A stretch of DNA of 6,812 nucleotides from CAZXDL01 sp964639505 (GTDB lineage: Bacteria; Patescibacteriota; Saccharimonadia; Saccharimonadales; UBA4665), in assembly GCA_964639505.1 (NCBI GenBank), contig CAZXDL010000022.1, positions 1 to 6,812 on the forward strand, given 5' to 3'. Under the pieces are notes generated by a model. It did not search any database and had not been told where the DNA came from. It saw only the letters and a program-made list of their open reading frames with translations. Shown here one piece after another: positions 1 through 6,257 of this stretch. Position numbers and translations under genes: made by a program. Every line of letters starts with the position of its first letter. The stretch's first letter is position 1.

Positions 1-357
1 ATCGTTATCGACCTCGCCATTTGGGTCCGGAAAGCTTTGCACCTCTGCTTTAGTTGAGAAAGGGTAGACATGCACATGGGCGTGCGGCACCTCATCGCCT
101 ACGACGGCCTCACCAACATACCGCGTATCAAGAACCTCTCGCATCCTGTTGGCGACCTTCTTTGCCGTTTCCATAACCGCAATATAATCCTCTACGTCTA
201 GATCCCAGACAAATTCAACCTGTTTTTTTGGAACTACCAGGGTGTGGCCAGGGGTTTTTGGATGAATATCCAAGAAGGCGTAGGTCTTTTCATCCTCATA
301 AATCTTATGACTAGGAATCTCTCCATTAATAATCTTCGTAAAAATACTGTCTTGCAT
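1..357 (-). CDS. HIT-family (histidine triad) protein, 3' end cut by window edge
   Basis: 119 codons are open from the ATG at 357 to the window edge with no stop, so the C-terminus is missing. The histidine triad PHAHVHVYP is at residues 91-99 (His92, His94, His96). The usual N-terminal signatures are present: FTKIINGEIPS at 6-16, ending in the typical GEIPS, then AFLDIHPKTPGHTLVVPK at 27-44. HIT proteins are small cytoplasmic nucleotide-binding hydrolases or transferases acting on nucleoside phosphoramidates or dinucleoside polyphosphates; the middle His of the triad is the nucleophile. Family members are about 110-145 residues, so little is lost. The exact substrate cannot be read from sequence. 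The gene is divergent from the SGNH surface protein, and a TATACT box ends 7 nt before the ATG with no ribosome-binding site between them. Family assignment is very safe; subfamily is open. Confidence 0.95.
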   Translation of the reverse strand, partial: MQDSIFTKIINGEIPSHKIYEDEKTYAFLDIHPKTPGHTLVVPKKQVEFVWDLDVEDYIAVMETAKKVANRMREVLDTRYVGEAVVGDEVPHAHVHVYPFSTKAEVQSFPDPNGEVDND

Positions 358-364
358 ATATATA

Positions 365-370
365 AGTATA
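365..370 (-). promoter_or_regulatory. -10 box of the HIT gene, leaderless arrangement
   Basis: On the minus strand TATACT (5/6 to TATAAT) is followed by 7 nt and then the ATG at 357. The best -35 at a 17-nt spacer is TTAATT (388-393), only 3/6. The spacing puts the transcription start at, or one base before, the start codon. No purine-rich Shine-Dalgarno stretch fits in the gap. Confidence 0.55.
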
Positions 371-431
371 GACGGGCAGGGGAGAGAAATTAACTATTTA
401 TTAAATATCCCAACTTCCCCCTCGCTTATGC

Positions 432-460
432 TTGCCGCCTGAAGCTACTTATTTGATAGT
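432..460 (+). promoter_or_regulatory. Promoter of the SGNH surface protein, leaderless arrangement
   Basis: TTGCCG (432-437, 4/6 to TTGACA), a 17-nt spacer, then GATAGT (455-460, 4/6 to TATAAT). The hexamer ends 8 nt before the ATG at 469. The bases 461-468 (cgatttca) hold no Shine-Dalgarno sequence. Each hexamer alone is weak; the ideal spacing and the same geometry at neighbouring genes support it. Confidence 0.5.
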
Positions 461-468
461 CGATTTCA

Positions 469-3270
469 ATGGCTAAAACTAAACAAAGCAAGCTTAACTG
501 GTTAGTAATCAGCCTGTATTTAACCATTGGCTGCTTAATATATTTCACGCTAGCATGGCAGGTTTTTACAGAGGCAGCCTCGTCGCCCATCAATCCATCC
601 TGGGCAAACCCCGCCGCAAAGACAATCAAGCAGGTTGGGCCGGCAAGCACGACTCGAAACACACCTGTGCTGCTCGATAATACTGATTGCATACTTGCGA
701 CCTATCGCCTTCCAACCAGCAGTGAGATGGCAAATGGCTGTTTCAGTGCCAGCGGGCTAGGTCTGCTTGAATCAGATAGCGGTATAGCAATATTTAACGG
801 CACGGATGAAGGCTTGCTGCTCCAACCCTTTTCAACTCATCAAGTCTTAGTGCCATGGCCTAATCACACCGGCCTTTTCGTGCTTGACACCGTAAGTACC
901 GGTGGCGCTTATATAAGCCTCTACACTAATCCAACTCCATACCTAAAAGATCAAAGAAACAACCTTCAGCAGCTTACCAGCAAGCAGCTCTCAGCAATCC
1001 CCGACACCCAAATAAGGGATAAACTCGGGCAAAAGCTAGTCATTAATTCAGAAACCTTGGCGTTTTCCAGCGACGGCAGTTGGCTTGTGGCAGAGACGTT
1101 AAATGGATCTTTTGTAAGAATTGACTTGGCTAGCTTTGAATTCAAACCTTTTGCCCGCTCATATAGCACATCTGGTAGCCCGGCGCTTCTGCAATCTCGT
1201 ATTGCAATCTCTGGGGATGGCCACTCAGTGGCCATCTACAACAAAGATAGTATGTCGTTACGGGTCTACGATTTAACAAACTGCTCGGTAGTCGGCACAA
1301 ACCTCACACCCGAGAATTGTCAGTATTTTGATTACTTACCATTTATAAAAGACCAAATACCTGGGCTGCAATCAATCAGGCATTTGCGTTTTGTTAATGA
1401 ATATCTGCTTAGTTTCGAGGCCTACAACAGCGGAGATACTGGCACTATTAACCTCTTAGCGCCCACAGCCGGTATCGACCATTTGATTGATTATCTGGGC
1501 ATGGGCGATTCATACACATCTGGCGAAGGAGCATTTGATTACACATCAGGTACCGACTTACCAGATAATATGTGTCATTTATCTATACGCTCATATCCTT
1601 TTCTATTAACAAATGACTTGTTTTCAAGTCTCGGCGGGCATTCGGTTGCCTGTTCAGGTGCGGTTATAAACGACATTGCAAGCTTGAGCGACAACTACAC
1701 TGGCCAGATAAAAAACGGGCTGGACTTTAAGCATCTTAAAGACGAAAACCAGCCTTTACTGAGCACTGTGATGACTGAATTTAAGCCAGGATATGTTGCG
1801 CAACAAAGGTTTGTAGGCAAATATCAGCCTGCGATAATTACGGTGTCTGTTGGTGGTGATGATATTGGTTTTGGTAAAATCCTCGAGCAGTGTGTTGGAC
1901 TGCACCTTAGCATTCATCGGAGCGATAGTGATTGCTTCAGCACTTATGAGGACCGTCTCGAAATTTTGCAGCTCATTGATCGGACCCAGCAAAAATGGCT
2001 AACGCTTTTTAATCAAATTAAGCAGCAAGCACCATCATCTACAATTTATGTAATCGGTTACCCGCAGATAGCCTTGGACAGCGGCAACTGCGCATTAAAT
2101 GTCCATTTGAGTAAATCCGAGCTGGAATTCGGCACGGAACTCATCAACTACCTTAATAAAACGATAGCTTTAGCATCGCAAGCCTCGCAGGTTCACTTCG
2201 TTGATATAAGCAATGCTCTGGCTGGACATAGAATGTGCGAAACCCAAAGCCAAAATGTTGCTGTAAATGGGCTCACTGCCGGTAAAGATGCTGGCATATT
2301 CGGCATCGGAATGCTTGGCCGAGAAAGCTACCATCCAAATACCTTGGGTCAACAGTTGATGGAAAACGAAATTTTGAAACTTACCAATCGCTTAGCTCTA
2401 GGCCACACAAATTCAAGCCAAAATACCGCATCAACCGCTAAGCTATTGAGTGCACCAAAGACAAACCGCCAGATATTAAACCGCTTGCCTGCAAATATCA
2501 CGCCCTCAAGCGTGATTGAAAGGGGAAGTGTCATCAATCTAAGCATAAAAGGATCTGATTTTGGGCTAAAAGCAGCTGCGAACTATGTGCTACAGATTGA
2601 TGGTACAAGTGGGCAGATAGCCAACACACTTACGGCCACCCAAAATGGCGATTTGAGCGGGCAGCTTAGTCTGCCATTAAATATCACCACAGGCGGACAC
2701 ACTATCGATATAATCGGTAAAAATCAAGCTGATCAGAACATAGACATCACGCAACCGATTTTTGTACCAATAAATTCAATTGATTTCGATGGTGATGGTC
2801 AATCCAATCAAGCTGACAGCTGCCCAACCGTAATAAATAGTGAAGTTGATAGTGACCGAGATAATATTGACGATGTTTGCGACGCCTACATCGGACAAGT
2901 TTCATCAAACACGCCATCAGCCTCCTCATTAAGCGCACAAATTATTGCCTCGACCGAAAAACCAAGTACACACACGTCATCAACAACTCAGTCAGCATCG
3001 CAAACCCAAACTGCTGTGTCTGGCTCGACATCTAGCGTTGGCACACAAAGCCCAACTACACCACACCCTCAAGCAAGCCAAAACCCGAAGCCTGCAGCCA
3101 ACACAGCTCCGAAGCAAAACCGCAAATTTTTATATATTCTGCATTTTGAATGGAGTAGATGGCTGTATCTGACATTTATATTTTGGGTGCTTTTGATTTT
3201 ACTGGTATGGATTTTGGCATTAGGCGAACGCTCGCGAACATGGCTGCATAAAAAAGTTGTGAGTCCGTAG
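469..3270 (+). CDS. Membrane-anchored extracellular SGNH/GDSL hydrolase with thrombospondin type-3 segment
   Basis: A 933-residue protein with a mosaic architecture. Residues 11-31 are a transmembrane helix or uncleaved signal anchor. Residues about 194-272 carry two propeller-like strand pairs (AFSSDGSWLVAE at 198; RIAISGDGHSVAIY at 244). The hydrolase domain covers about 336-645: block I GMGDSYTSGEG with nucleophile Ser348, ACSG at 394-397, block III GGDDIGFG at 462-469, and ESYHPN with catalytic His622. These resemble the SEST-like SGNH family, whose members are esterases/lipases acting on acyl or acetyl esters. In block III the usual oxyanion Asn (GGND) is Asp464. About 680-768 looks like a beta-sandwich. 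Residues 772-805 match a thrombospondin type-3 calcium-binding repeat (DFDGDGQSN, then DSCP and DVCD, Cys785/Cys804). A Ser/Thr/Pro-rich linker (about 808-880) leads to a C-terminal helix (898-918) and a basic tail. I infer surface display with both ends in the membrane. Substrate unknown. Confidence 0.85.
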   Translation: MAKTKQSKLNWLVISLYLTIGCLIYFTLAWQVFTEAASSPINPSWANPAAKTIKQVGPASTTRNTPVLLDNTDCILATYRLPTSSEMANGCFSASGLGLLESDSGIAIFNGTDEGLLLQPFSTHQVLVPWPNHTGLFVLDTVSTGGAYISLYTNPTPYLKDQRNNLQQLTSKQLSAIPDTQIRDKLGQKLVINSETLAFSSDGSWLVAETLNGSFVRIDLASFEFKPFARSYSTSGSPALLQSRIAISGDGHSVAIYNKDSMSLRVYDLTNCSVVGTNLTPENCQYFDYLPFIKDQIPGLQSIRHLRFVNEYLLSFEAYNSGDTGTINLLAPTAGIDHLIDYLGMGDSYTSGEGAFDYTSGTDLPDNMCHLSIRSYPFLLTNDLFSSLGGHSVACSGAVINDIASLSDNYTGQIKNGLDFKHLKDENQPLLSTVMTEFKPGYVAQQRFVGKYQPAIITVSVGGDDIGFGKILEQCVGLHLSIHRSDSDCFSTYEDRLEILQLIDRTQQKWLTLFNQIKQQAPSSTIYVIGYPQIALDSGNCALNVHLSKSELEFGTELINYLNKTIALASQASQVHFVDISNALAGHRMCETQSQNVAVNGLTAGKDAGIFGIGMLGRESYHPNTLGQQLMENEILKLTNRLALGHTNSSQNTASTAKLLSAPKTNRQILNRLPANITPSSVIERGSVINLSIKGSDFGLKAAANYVLQIDGTSGQIANTLTATQNGDLSGQLSLPLNITTGGHTIDIIGKNQADQNIDITQPIFVPINSIDFDGDGQSNQADSCPTVINSEVDSDRDNIDDVCDAYIGQVSSNTPSASSLSAQIIASTEKPSTHTSSTTQSASQTQTAVSGSTSSVGTQSPTTPHPQASQNPKPAANTAPKQNRKFLYILHFEWSRWLYLTFIFWVLLILLVWILALGERSRTWLHKKVVSP

Positions 3271-3286
3271 GGTTTTCGGATACAAT
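3257..3286 (+). promoter_or_regulatory. Promoter of the four-helix membrane protein, leaderless arrangement
   Basis: TTGTGA (3257-3262, 4/6), an 18-nt spacer, then TACAAT (3281-3286, 5/6). The -10 ends 7 nt before the ATG at 3294. The -35 lies inside the last codons of the SGNH gene, so the second gene can be transcribed separately although only 23 nt separate the two. The GTG at 3288 begins one base after the -10 and would not be on this transcript, which favours ATG 3294. Confidence 0.6.
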
Positions 3287-3293
3287 TGTGGTC

Positions 3294-4508
3294 ATGCATT
3301 GGTTTAGAAAAGTTTTGGTGGCGTTCTTCGCATTAATCCTTTTCATCACCCTCCTCGACATTGCCGCAGCTGTAGCAATCAACAAAAATTTTGGTAATCC
3401 TGAGCAGGTAAAAAGCTGGTTAACAGAGAGCAAAATCTACGATAACGCCGTTCAGGCAGTTTTAAATAGTACTCAAGACGACGAAGATAAGGCCGGCAGC
3501 GATGGCTCAATTTCACTCAAAGATCCAATCGTACAACGAGCCGCAACTGAAGCATTCTCTCCAACTGTTATCGAAAACAGCGTAAACACATTCATCGACA
3601 GCAACTACGCTTGGCTATCAGGTAAAACCAGCATACCAGAGTTCAAAATTGACCTGACTAAGGCAAAAGAAGACTTTGCTACAAAAGTCGGCACAGCCGT
3701 AACCGCTCGCCTATCAGGCCTAACCGTCTGTACCGCCGAGCAGCAAGCAATGCTGCAAATTCCGGTTAATGTTATGACCGTAACGTGTCGCCCCGCCAGC
3801 TTAGACCCAGCCGCAGAGGGTGCCCGCATCGCAAATGAGATTCGCACCAGTGATTTCTTAACTAATCCTGTGTTAACCGCCGACACCTTGGCTCGCGACC
3901 CCAAGAGTACGGCTAAGGCATATTACGTAAAAGCCTCTTTTGCGCCTCAGCTTTACCAAGCCGCTCAAAAAGCTCCTTGGGCATTAGGATTGGTAGCGCT
4001 GATTTCATTATTGGCCATCATCTTTATCGCTTCGCCACGCCGTAAAGGCTGGCGCCGAGTCGCCAGTGTGCTATTGGTAGCAGGTATCTTATTGATCGCC
4101 TCAAAATTCGCAGCAGAACTGGGTGTCAGCCGACTGCAGCGTGAAGCCGCCAATAATAAGACGGTTATAAGCCAGCTCAAACAGCCAACAAACGACCTGA
4201 TCGATCATGTGGCATCAAAACTAACAGAGACAAATCTCTACTTTGGCATCGGTTACGTTATATTGGCGATAATAATATATATTGTGCTTCGCAAGACCAA
4301 GGAGGGAAGCGATAAGTCAAAAAAGAAGCCGTATGTTCCGCCAAAACCATCTGATACCGCCAAAGACCTTGACGACGAAATTAAAGAAAAAGGCGCTACG
4401 CTCGATACAACCGGCACAAGTGATAAAACAACCGGACCGCCAGCCTTTAAAACTCCTAAGCCAACCCCAGTTCGTAAATCTCCAAAACCACCACGACTAA
4501 TTCAATAA
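3294..4508 (+). CDS. Unrecognised four-helix membrane protein with large extracytoplasmic domain
   Basis: I do not recognise the family. The protein is 404 residues from ATG 3294 (406 from an in-frame GTG at 3288; numbering here uses the GTG). Helix 1 is about 9-31, helix 2 about 232-249, helix 3 about 258-276 and helix 4 about 317-334. Between helices 1 and 2 lies a roughly 200-residue soluble domain with no hydrophobic segment. It holds the protein's only two cysteines, Cys148 and Cys167, which could form a disulphide if the domain is outside. A basic loop (SPRRKGWRR, 249-257) joins helices 2 and 3, and a Lys/Pro-rich charged tail (about 335-406) follows helix 4. By the positive-inside rule, that loop and the tail are cytoplasmic and the Cys domain extracytoplasmic. 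It follows the SGNH surface protein closely on the same strand, so an envelope role linked to that protein is possible but unproven. Confidence 0.8.
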   Translation: MHWFRKVLVAFFALILFITLLDIAAAVAINKNFGNPEQVKSWLTESKIYDNAVQAVLNSTQDDEDKAGSDGSISLKDPIVQRAATEAFSPTVIENSVNTFIDSNYAWLSGKTSIPEFKIDLTKAKEDFATKVGTAVTARLSGLTVCTAEQQAMLQIPVNVMTVTCRPASLDPAAEGARIANEIRTSDFLTNPVLTADTLARDPKSTAKAYYVKASFAPQLYQAAQKAPWALGLVALISLLAIIFIASPRRKGWRRVASVLLVAGILLIASKFAAELGVSRLQREAANNKTVISQLKQPTNDLIDHVASKLTETNLYFGIGYVILAIIIYIVLRKTKEGSDKSKKKPYVPPKPSDTAKDLDDEIKEKGATLDTTGTSDKTTGPPAFKTPKPTPVRKSPKPPRLIQ

Positions 4509-4518
4509 CTGGCGGAAC

Positions 4519-4544
4519 ACACGGGTCTGGAACTAGACCAGTGT
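4519..4544 (+). repeat. Inverted repeat / hairpin after the membrane protein gene
   Basis: ACAC-G-GGTCT, a 6-nt loop (GGAACT), then AGACC-A-GTGT: nine pairs with one G/A mismatch, starting 10 nt after the stop codon. It is followed by CTCATATTTTAG, which is not a clean T-tract, so it is at best a weak terminator. Its right arm GTGT overlaps the left arm of the next inverted repeat, so the two hairpins exclude each other. Confidence 0.55.
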
Positions 4545-4617
4545 CTCATATTTTAGCACTTTCAGGGGTAAAATGAGACAAATGGGACACAGCAAGCCAC
4601 ATACAGCCGTGTCCAAT
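4542..4617. repeat. Cluster of four TGTCYCAT-like motifs
   Basis: Plus-strand copies are at 4542-4549 (TGTCTCAT) and 4610-4617 (TGTCCAAT, one mismatch). Minus-strand copies are at 4573-4580 (TGTCTCAT) and 4582-4589 (TGTCCCAT); these two are in tandem at a 9-nt period. The first copy pairs perfectly with the 4573 copy, with additional TTTA/TAAA pairs inside, forming a hairpin over 4542-4580. GGACAC (4585-4590) also pairs with GTGTCC (4609-4614). This arrangement fits binding sites for a dimeric regulator or a recombinase; which one cannot be told from the sequence. Confidence 0.55.
4563..4570 (+). repeat. Direct repeat CAGGGGTA, copy 1
   Basis: CAGGGGTA recurs exactly at 4632-4639, 69 nt downstream. 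Each copy follows a TGTC motif at nearly the same distance (4542 and 4610), suggesting a diverged duplication of a roughly 29-30 nt unit. Confidence 0.45.
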
Positions 4618-4631
4618 TTCTTGTGAGCTAA

Positions 4632-4639
4632 CAGGGGTA
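4632..4639 (+). repeat. Direct repeat CAGGGGTA, copy 2
   Basis: Second exact copy of the octamer, downstream of the diverged TGTCCAAT motif. The sequence between motif and octamer is poorly conserved relative to the first copy. Confidence 0.45.
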
Positions 4640-4648
4640 GGCAATTTT

Positions 4649-4663
4649 GCAAGCAATACTTGC
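4649..4663. repeat. Small inverted repeat GCAAG-N5-CTTGC
   Basis: A perfect 5-bp stem with the 5-nt loop CAATA in the intergenic region. It is short enough to be chance; recorded because it sits in an unusually repeat-dense interval. Confidence 0.3.
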
Positions 4664-4769
4664 TAACCGACAGATTACATGCCCTGCGTACGCTATTAAT
4701 CGAATTGAGTGATGGTCATGCTGAACAAAACCCGCACCCTGAAATCACATATGGTAATATGAAATCAAG

Positions 4770-4801
4770 TAGCCCCTGATTCGCTTGCGAGAGAGGGGCT
4801 A
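4770..4801. terminator. Bidirectional terminator-like hairpin at the end of nhaA
   Basis: TAGCCCCT (4770-4777) pairs with AGGGGCTA (4794-4801). Inside it, TCGC (4781-4784) pairs with GCGA (4787-4790) around a TT loop, with only a GAT/GAG internal loop. On the plus strand it is followed by ATTTTGTTGTTTC, a fair U-tract for transcripts from the membrane protein side. On the minus strand it is followed by CTTGATTTC, a poorer tract. The nhaA stop codon (4799-4801) lies inside the stem. Its position between convergent genes fits a shared terminator. Confidence 0.65.
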
Positions 4802-6010
4802 TTTTGTTGTTTCTGGTGTAGCTGTTTTTCTGAGACTATACAGCCCAAGCCCAGCACTAAGCACAGAACCAACGAAGATACCTATCTTGGCGGCGTCAAT
4901 AAGACTTCTGTCTGAGCTAAAGGCTAACTCAGTTATAAAGATAGAGATTGTAAAGCCAACTCCGGCTAGGAAGCCAATTCCGATGAACTGAGACCACGTA
5001 GTGCCCGTTGGTAAGCGTCCTAGCCTAAACTTTACGACTAGCCAGGTTGCGCCCGTAATACCAACTACCTTACCAATGACTAAACCTACAATTATGCCGA
5101 AAGCTGCCAGTACGGCACCTGAGTCATCGAAAGCCGTTGTTTTGAAGGTTAGCCCGGCGTTGGCAAAGACAAACAACGGTACAATGATGAATGTCGCAGC
5201 TGGCAATAGCGATCTCTCCAAACGTACGGCAATGGGATGCTTATGCGCTTTAGTGGCAGTAAGTGGTGCTAATAGGCCAAGTACTACGCCAGCGATACTG
5301 GCGTTGATGCCCGAAGCGTTAAAAGCCAGCCATAGGCAGATTCCTAACAGTGCGAAAATTGATATCGTCATGAACTTACTTCGGCTTAGAATAACCATAA
5401 CTACGACCAGCAGAACCGCCACTAGTAAAGCTAGTAGGTTAACCTGTTGATTATAAAAGACTGTGACAACAATGATTGCGCCGATATCGTCAACAATAGC
5501 CAGTGTTAACAGGAAGATCTTGAGTTTTGATGGCACTCGTTTACCCAGAAGCAACAATAAGCCAAGCGCAATAGCAATGTCTGTAGCCATAGGTATTCCC
5601 CAGCCGTTAAAGCCAGCTTGGTTTGTATTGATGAGCATATAAAGCATTGCTGGGACTAACATGCCACCTATAGCAGCTGCAACTGGTAAAACAGCAGTTT
5701 GTAGGGTTTTTAACTCCCCGCCGATGATCTCACGTTTAATCTCTAGCCCCACTACTAAGAAGAATACGGTCATTAAGCCTTCGTTGACCCAATGTTGCAG
5801 ATCTTGAGTAAGCGACCATTGTCCAAGTCCAATGCTCAAATGAGTGTGCCAGAAATTCTCGTAGCCGATTTGCCAAATGGTATTAGTAGCTATAAGGGCT
5901 GCAGCGGCAGCCAATAGGATAAGTCTGCCGCCAATGGCTTCATCTTTTAGGAATAGTCGTAGGATGCTTGGTAATTCACCGATTTTGATGTCTTTGTGTA
6001 AATCTATCAC
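4799..6010 (-). CDS. nhaA: Na+/H+ antiporter NhaA
   Basis: Inner-membrane antiporter that expels Na+ or Li+ in exchange for H+. Full-length match to NhaA. Numbering here is from an in-frame TTG at 6031 (410 residues); the preferred GTG at 6010 gives 403, against 388 in E. coli. Signatures: FFLVVGLEIKRE at 90-101, GWGIPMATDIAIALG with Asp151 (E. coli Asp133), LAIVDDIGAIIVV with the ion-binding pair Asp181/Asp182 (Asp163/Asp164), and VIGKVVGI with Lys321 (Lys300). FANAG (289-293) and GVGFTISIFI near the C-terminus also match. The E. coli pH-sensor region SGVHAT reads SGINAS, so His225 is replaced by Asn243. The start is set at GTG 6010 because a consensus TATAAT ends 6 nt before it. No nhaR-type regulator is adjacent. 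Function is confident; pH response may differ. Confidence 0.95.
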   Translation of the reverse strand: MIDLHKDIKIGELPSILRLFLKDEAIGGRLILLAAAAALIATNTIWQIGYENFWHTHLSIGLGQWSLTQDLQHWVNEGLMTVFFLVVGLEIKREIIGGELKTLQTAVLPVAAAIGGMLVPAMLYMLINTNQAGFNGWGIPMATDIAIALGLLLLLGKRVPSKLKIFLLTLAIVDDIGAIIVVTVFYNQQVNLLALLVAVLLVVVMVILSRSKFMTISIFALLGICLWLAFNASGINASIAGVVLGLLAPLTATKAHKHPIAVRLERSLLPAATFIIVPLFVFANAGLTFKTTAFDDSGAVLAAFGIIVGLVIGKVVGITGATWLVVKFRLGRLPTGTTWSQFIGIGFLAGVGFTISIFITELAFSSDRSLIDAAKIGIFVGSVLSAGLGLYSLRKTATPETTK

Positions 6011-6016
6011 CAGCTT

Positions 6017-6022
6017 ATTATA
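6017..6022 (-). promoter_or_regulatory. -10 box of nhaA, leaderless arrangement
   Basis: Perfect TATAAT on the minus strand, followed by AAGCTG and then the GTG at 6010. That spacing puts +1 exactly on the start codon. No -35 better than chance was found at 16-18 nt. The box covers codons 4-5 of the longer TTG-started frame, which argues against TTG 6031 as the true start. Confidence 0.6.
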
Positions 6023-6078
6023 TGCTAGCAACCGATGAAAATTAGCAGAGACTTATTTACTTTGGCTTTCGGCGAGAA

Positions 6079-6087
6079 TGTTACTAT
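6079..6087 (+). promoter_or_regulatory. Extended -10 promoter of the small ORF
   Basis: TGT-TACTAT: an extended TGn element followed by a 4/6 hexamer (6082-6087) that ends 5 nt before the ATG at 6093. No good -35 is visible, as is common for extended -10 promoters. It is divergent from the nhaA -10, about 60 nt away. Confidence 0.4.
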
Positions 6088-6092
6088 TGTCA

Positions 6093-6257
6093 ATGAAAGC
6101 ACTATTAGTTGGGACGAGATTATACCCCCCTCATCAACCGTGGATGTGTGAATTTGCCGGTATAGTTGATTGCCCCGATGAGAAGTGGAGTCCCATTGTT
6201 ACATATGAGAAAGGGTTCAAAAGATTATTACTTGGAGGTTTAGAGAATCTTAAATAA
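6093..6257 (+). CDS. Small ORF, 54 residues, unknown function
   Basis: ATG at 6093, TAA at 6255-6257. It begins MKALLVGTRLYPPHQPW and ends LLLGGLENLK, with two Trp (17, 32), two Cys (19, 27) and a basic Leu-rich C-terminal part. There is no transmembrane helix or signal peptide, and I do not recognise a family. Support: it fills the otherwise empty gap between nhaA and the peptidase gene, has an extended -10 just upstream in the same leaderless geometry as its neighbours, and has protein-like composition. Against: 54 open codons can occur by chance. Its last 18 nt overlap, tail to tail, the end of the ImmA/IrrE gene. Likely a real small gene, but unconfirmed. Confidence 0.5.
   Translation: MKALLVGTRLYPPHQPWMCEFAGIVDCPDEKWSPIVTYEKGFKRLLLGGLENLK

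Larger units (their letters stand above)
4509..4798. other. Repeat-rich intergenic region between convergent genes
   Basis: A 290-nt stretch between the ends of the membrane protein gene and nhaA with no convincing gene. It contains a 9-bp-stem hairpin (4519-4544), four copies of a TGTCYCAT-like motif in both orientations (4542-4617), a direct repeat of CAGGGGTA (4563 and 4632), a small hairpin (4649-4663) and a terminator-like hairpin at the right end. The longest ATG-started frames here are only 16-18 codons. The density of symmetric repeats is unlike the other, compact intergenic gaps. It could be an operator cluster, a structured RNA, or a recombination-site remnant. Confidence 0.6.

Noticed and set aside
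966..3172. Several 60-89 codon ORFs on both strands inside the SGNH gene
   Set aside because: All overlap a frame with clear catalytic motifs, lack promoters of the local type, and look like shadow frames.
3605..4500. Antisense 99- and 71-codon ORFs and a 72-codon plus-strand ORF in another frame within the membrane protein gene
   Set aside because: They overlap a well-formed membrane protein frame; composition is that of reading-frame shadows.
4524..4539. GGTCT-N6-AGACC stem considered as part of a tRNA
   Set aside because: No T-loop consensus, anticodon arm or acceptor stem can be built around it.
4573..4626. 17-codon ORF (ATG 4573) with CAGGGG just upstream resembling a ribosome-binding site
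   Set aside because: Too short and lying inside the inverted repeat arms; the AGGGG is better explained as part of the CAGGGGTA direct repeat.
4712..4762. 16-codon ORF ending just before the terminator-like hairpin
   Set aside because: No convincing promoter at the local spacing and no protein-like feature; probably chance.
5001..5450. 149-codon plus-strand ORF
   Set aside because: It lies wholly antisense to the conserved core of nhaA, shows no recognisable domain, and is rich in Ala/Thr/Pro as expected from a shadow frame of a membrane protein gene.
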